From assembly GCA_003344405.1 (NCBI GenBank), contig NOWV01000331.1, positions 1-46,626 on the forward strand: 46,626 nucleotides of DNA, given 5' to 3'. The notes below the pieces were generated by a model. That model saw only the letters and a program-made list of their open reading frames with translations. It made no database searches and had not been told where the DNA came from. Of this stretch, positions 46,442 to 46,626 are shown one piece after another. The DNA is from Trichoplax sp. H2. Lineage: Eukaryota; Placozoa; Uniplacotomia; Trichoplacea. How positions within the stretch are numbered: position 1 is the stretch's first letter; each line of letters begins with the position of its first letter. A program made the position numbers and the translations under genes.

Positions 46442-46626
46442 GTACAGTATATGTGCACTCCTATACATCGATGCAAACGGACAGTGTATTATAGGAATAA
46501 AAATCATACCAGTACCTAAAGTAAATTTAAAACAACCTCGAAAAGGAAATGTAGTGCTACAATACTCATAGTTTTAGTAGTGATTACGTTGAATATTACC
46601 AACACGACGAATGAACATTTGTTCAT

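Noticed and set aside
1-46626. CRISPR arrays, bacterial operons or viral genes
   Set aside because: No regularly spaced direct repeats with unique spacers, no polycistronic organisation and no viral protein signature. The palindromic arrays have irregular spacing and a simple-repeat character.

Overview
The window is nuclear DNA from an animal. It is AT-rich, and the genes are split by many GT-AG introns, so most coding sequence is invisible as long ORFs. I assembled the genes exon by exon from splice sites, reading phase and family resemblance. The protein set (SMARCB1, CDK10, animal-type fatty acid-binding proteins with the classic four-exon layout, mevalonate kinase, trichoplein, MZT2) is metazoan. 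Some 3' ends are very short, with AATAAA at or overlapping the stop codon. An early-branching animal such as a placozoan fits, but that is inference from gene style, not from a marker.

Layout. 1-109 (-): first exon of SMARCB1, cut by the window edge. 1410-2669 (+): CDK10. 6.1-26.9 kb: a cluster of five fatty acid-binding protein (FABP) genes, four tandem on + (A-D) and one inverted on - (E). E carries an acidic C-terminal tail. 29317-32362 (-): ten-exon mevalonate kinase. 33489-38602 (+): twenty-exon trichoplein (TCHP). 39879-39980 (-): tRNA-Phe(GAA) with a 29-nt insertion in its T arm. 40919-43779 (+): seven-exon protein resembling CCDC117/HCFC1R1. 44955-45221 (-): MZT2. 46028 to the end (+): start of an unrecognised gene.

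Four neighbour pairs are divergent: SMARCB1/CDK10, MVK/TCHP, tRNA-Phe/CCDC117-like and MZT2/unknown. Each of these intergenic spaces holds an array of a short self-complementary motif (TACTGTAC and TACAGTAC in mixed phases). The FABP cluster and the convergent spaces hold only isolated copies. This looks like a divergent-promoter-linked repeat.

Functionally the genes are mostly unrelated housekeeping genes around a lineage-expanded lipid-binding cluster. CDK10, TCHP and MZT2 all touch centrosome, cilium or microtubule biology, which may be chance. The two observations most worth a second look are the interrupted tRNA-Phe and the divergent-promoter arrays.
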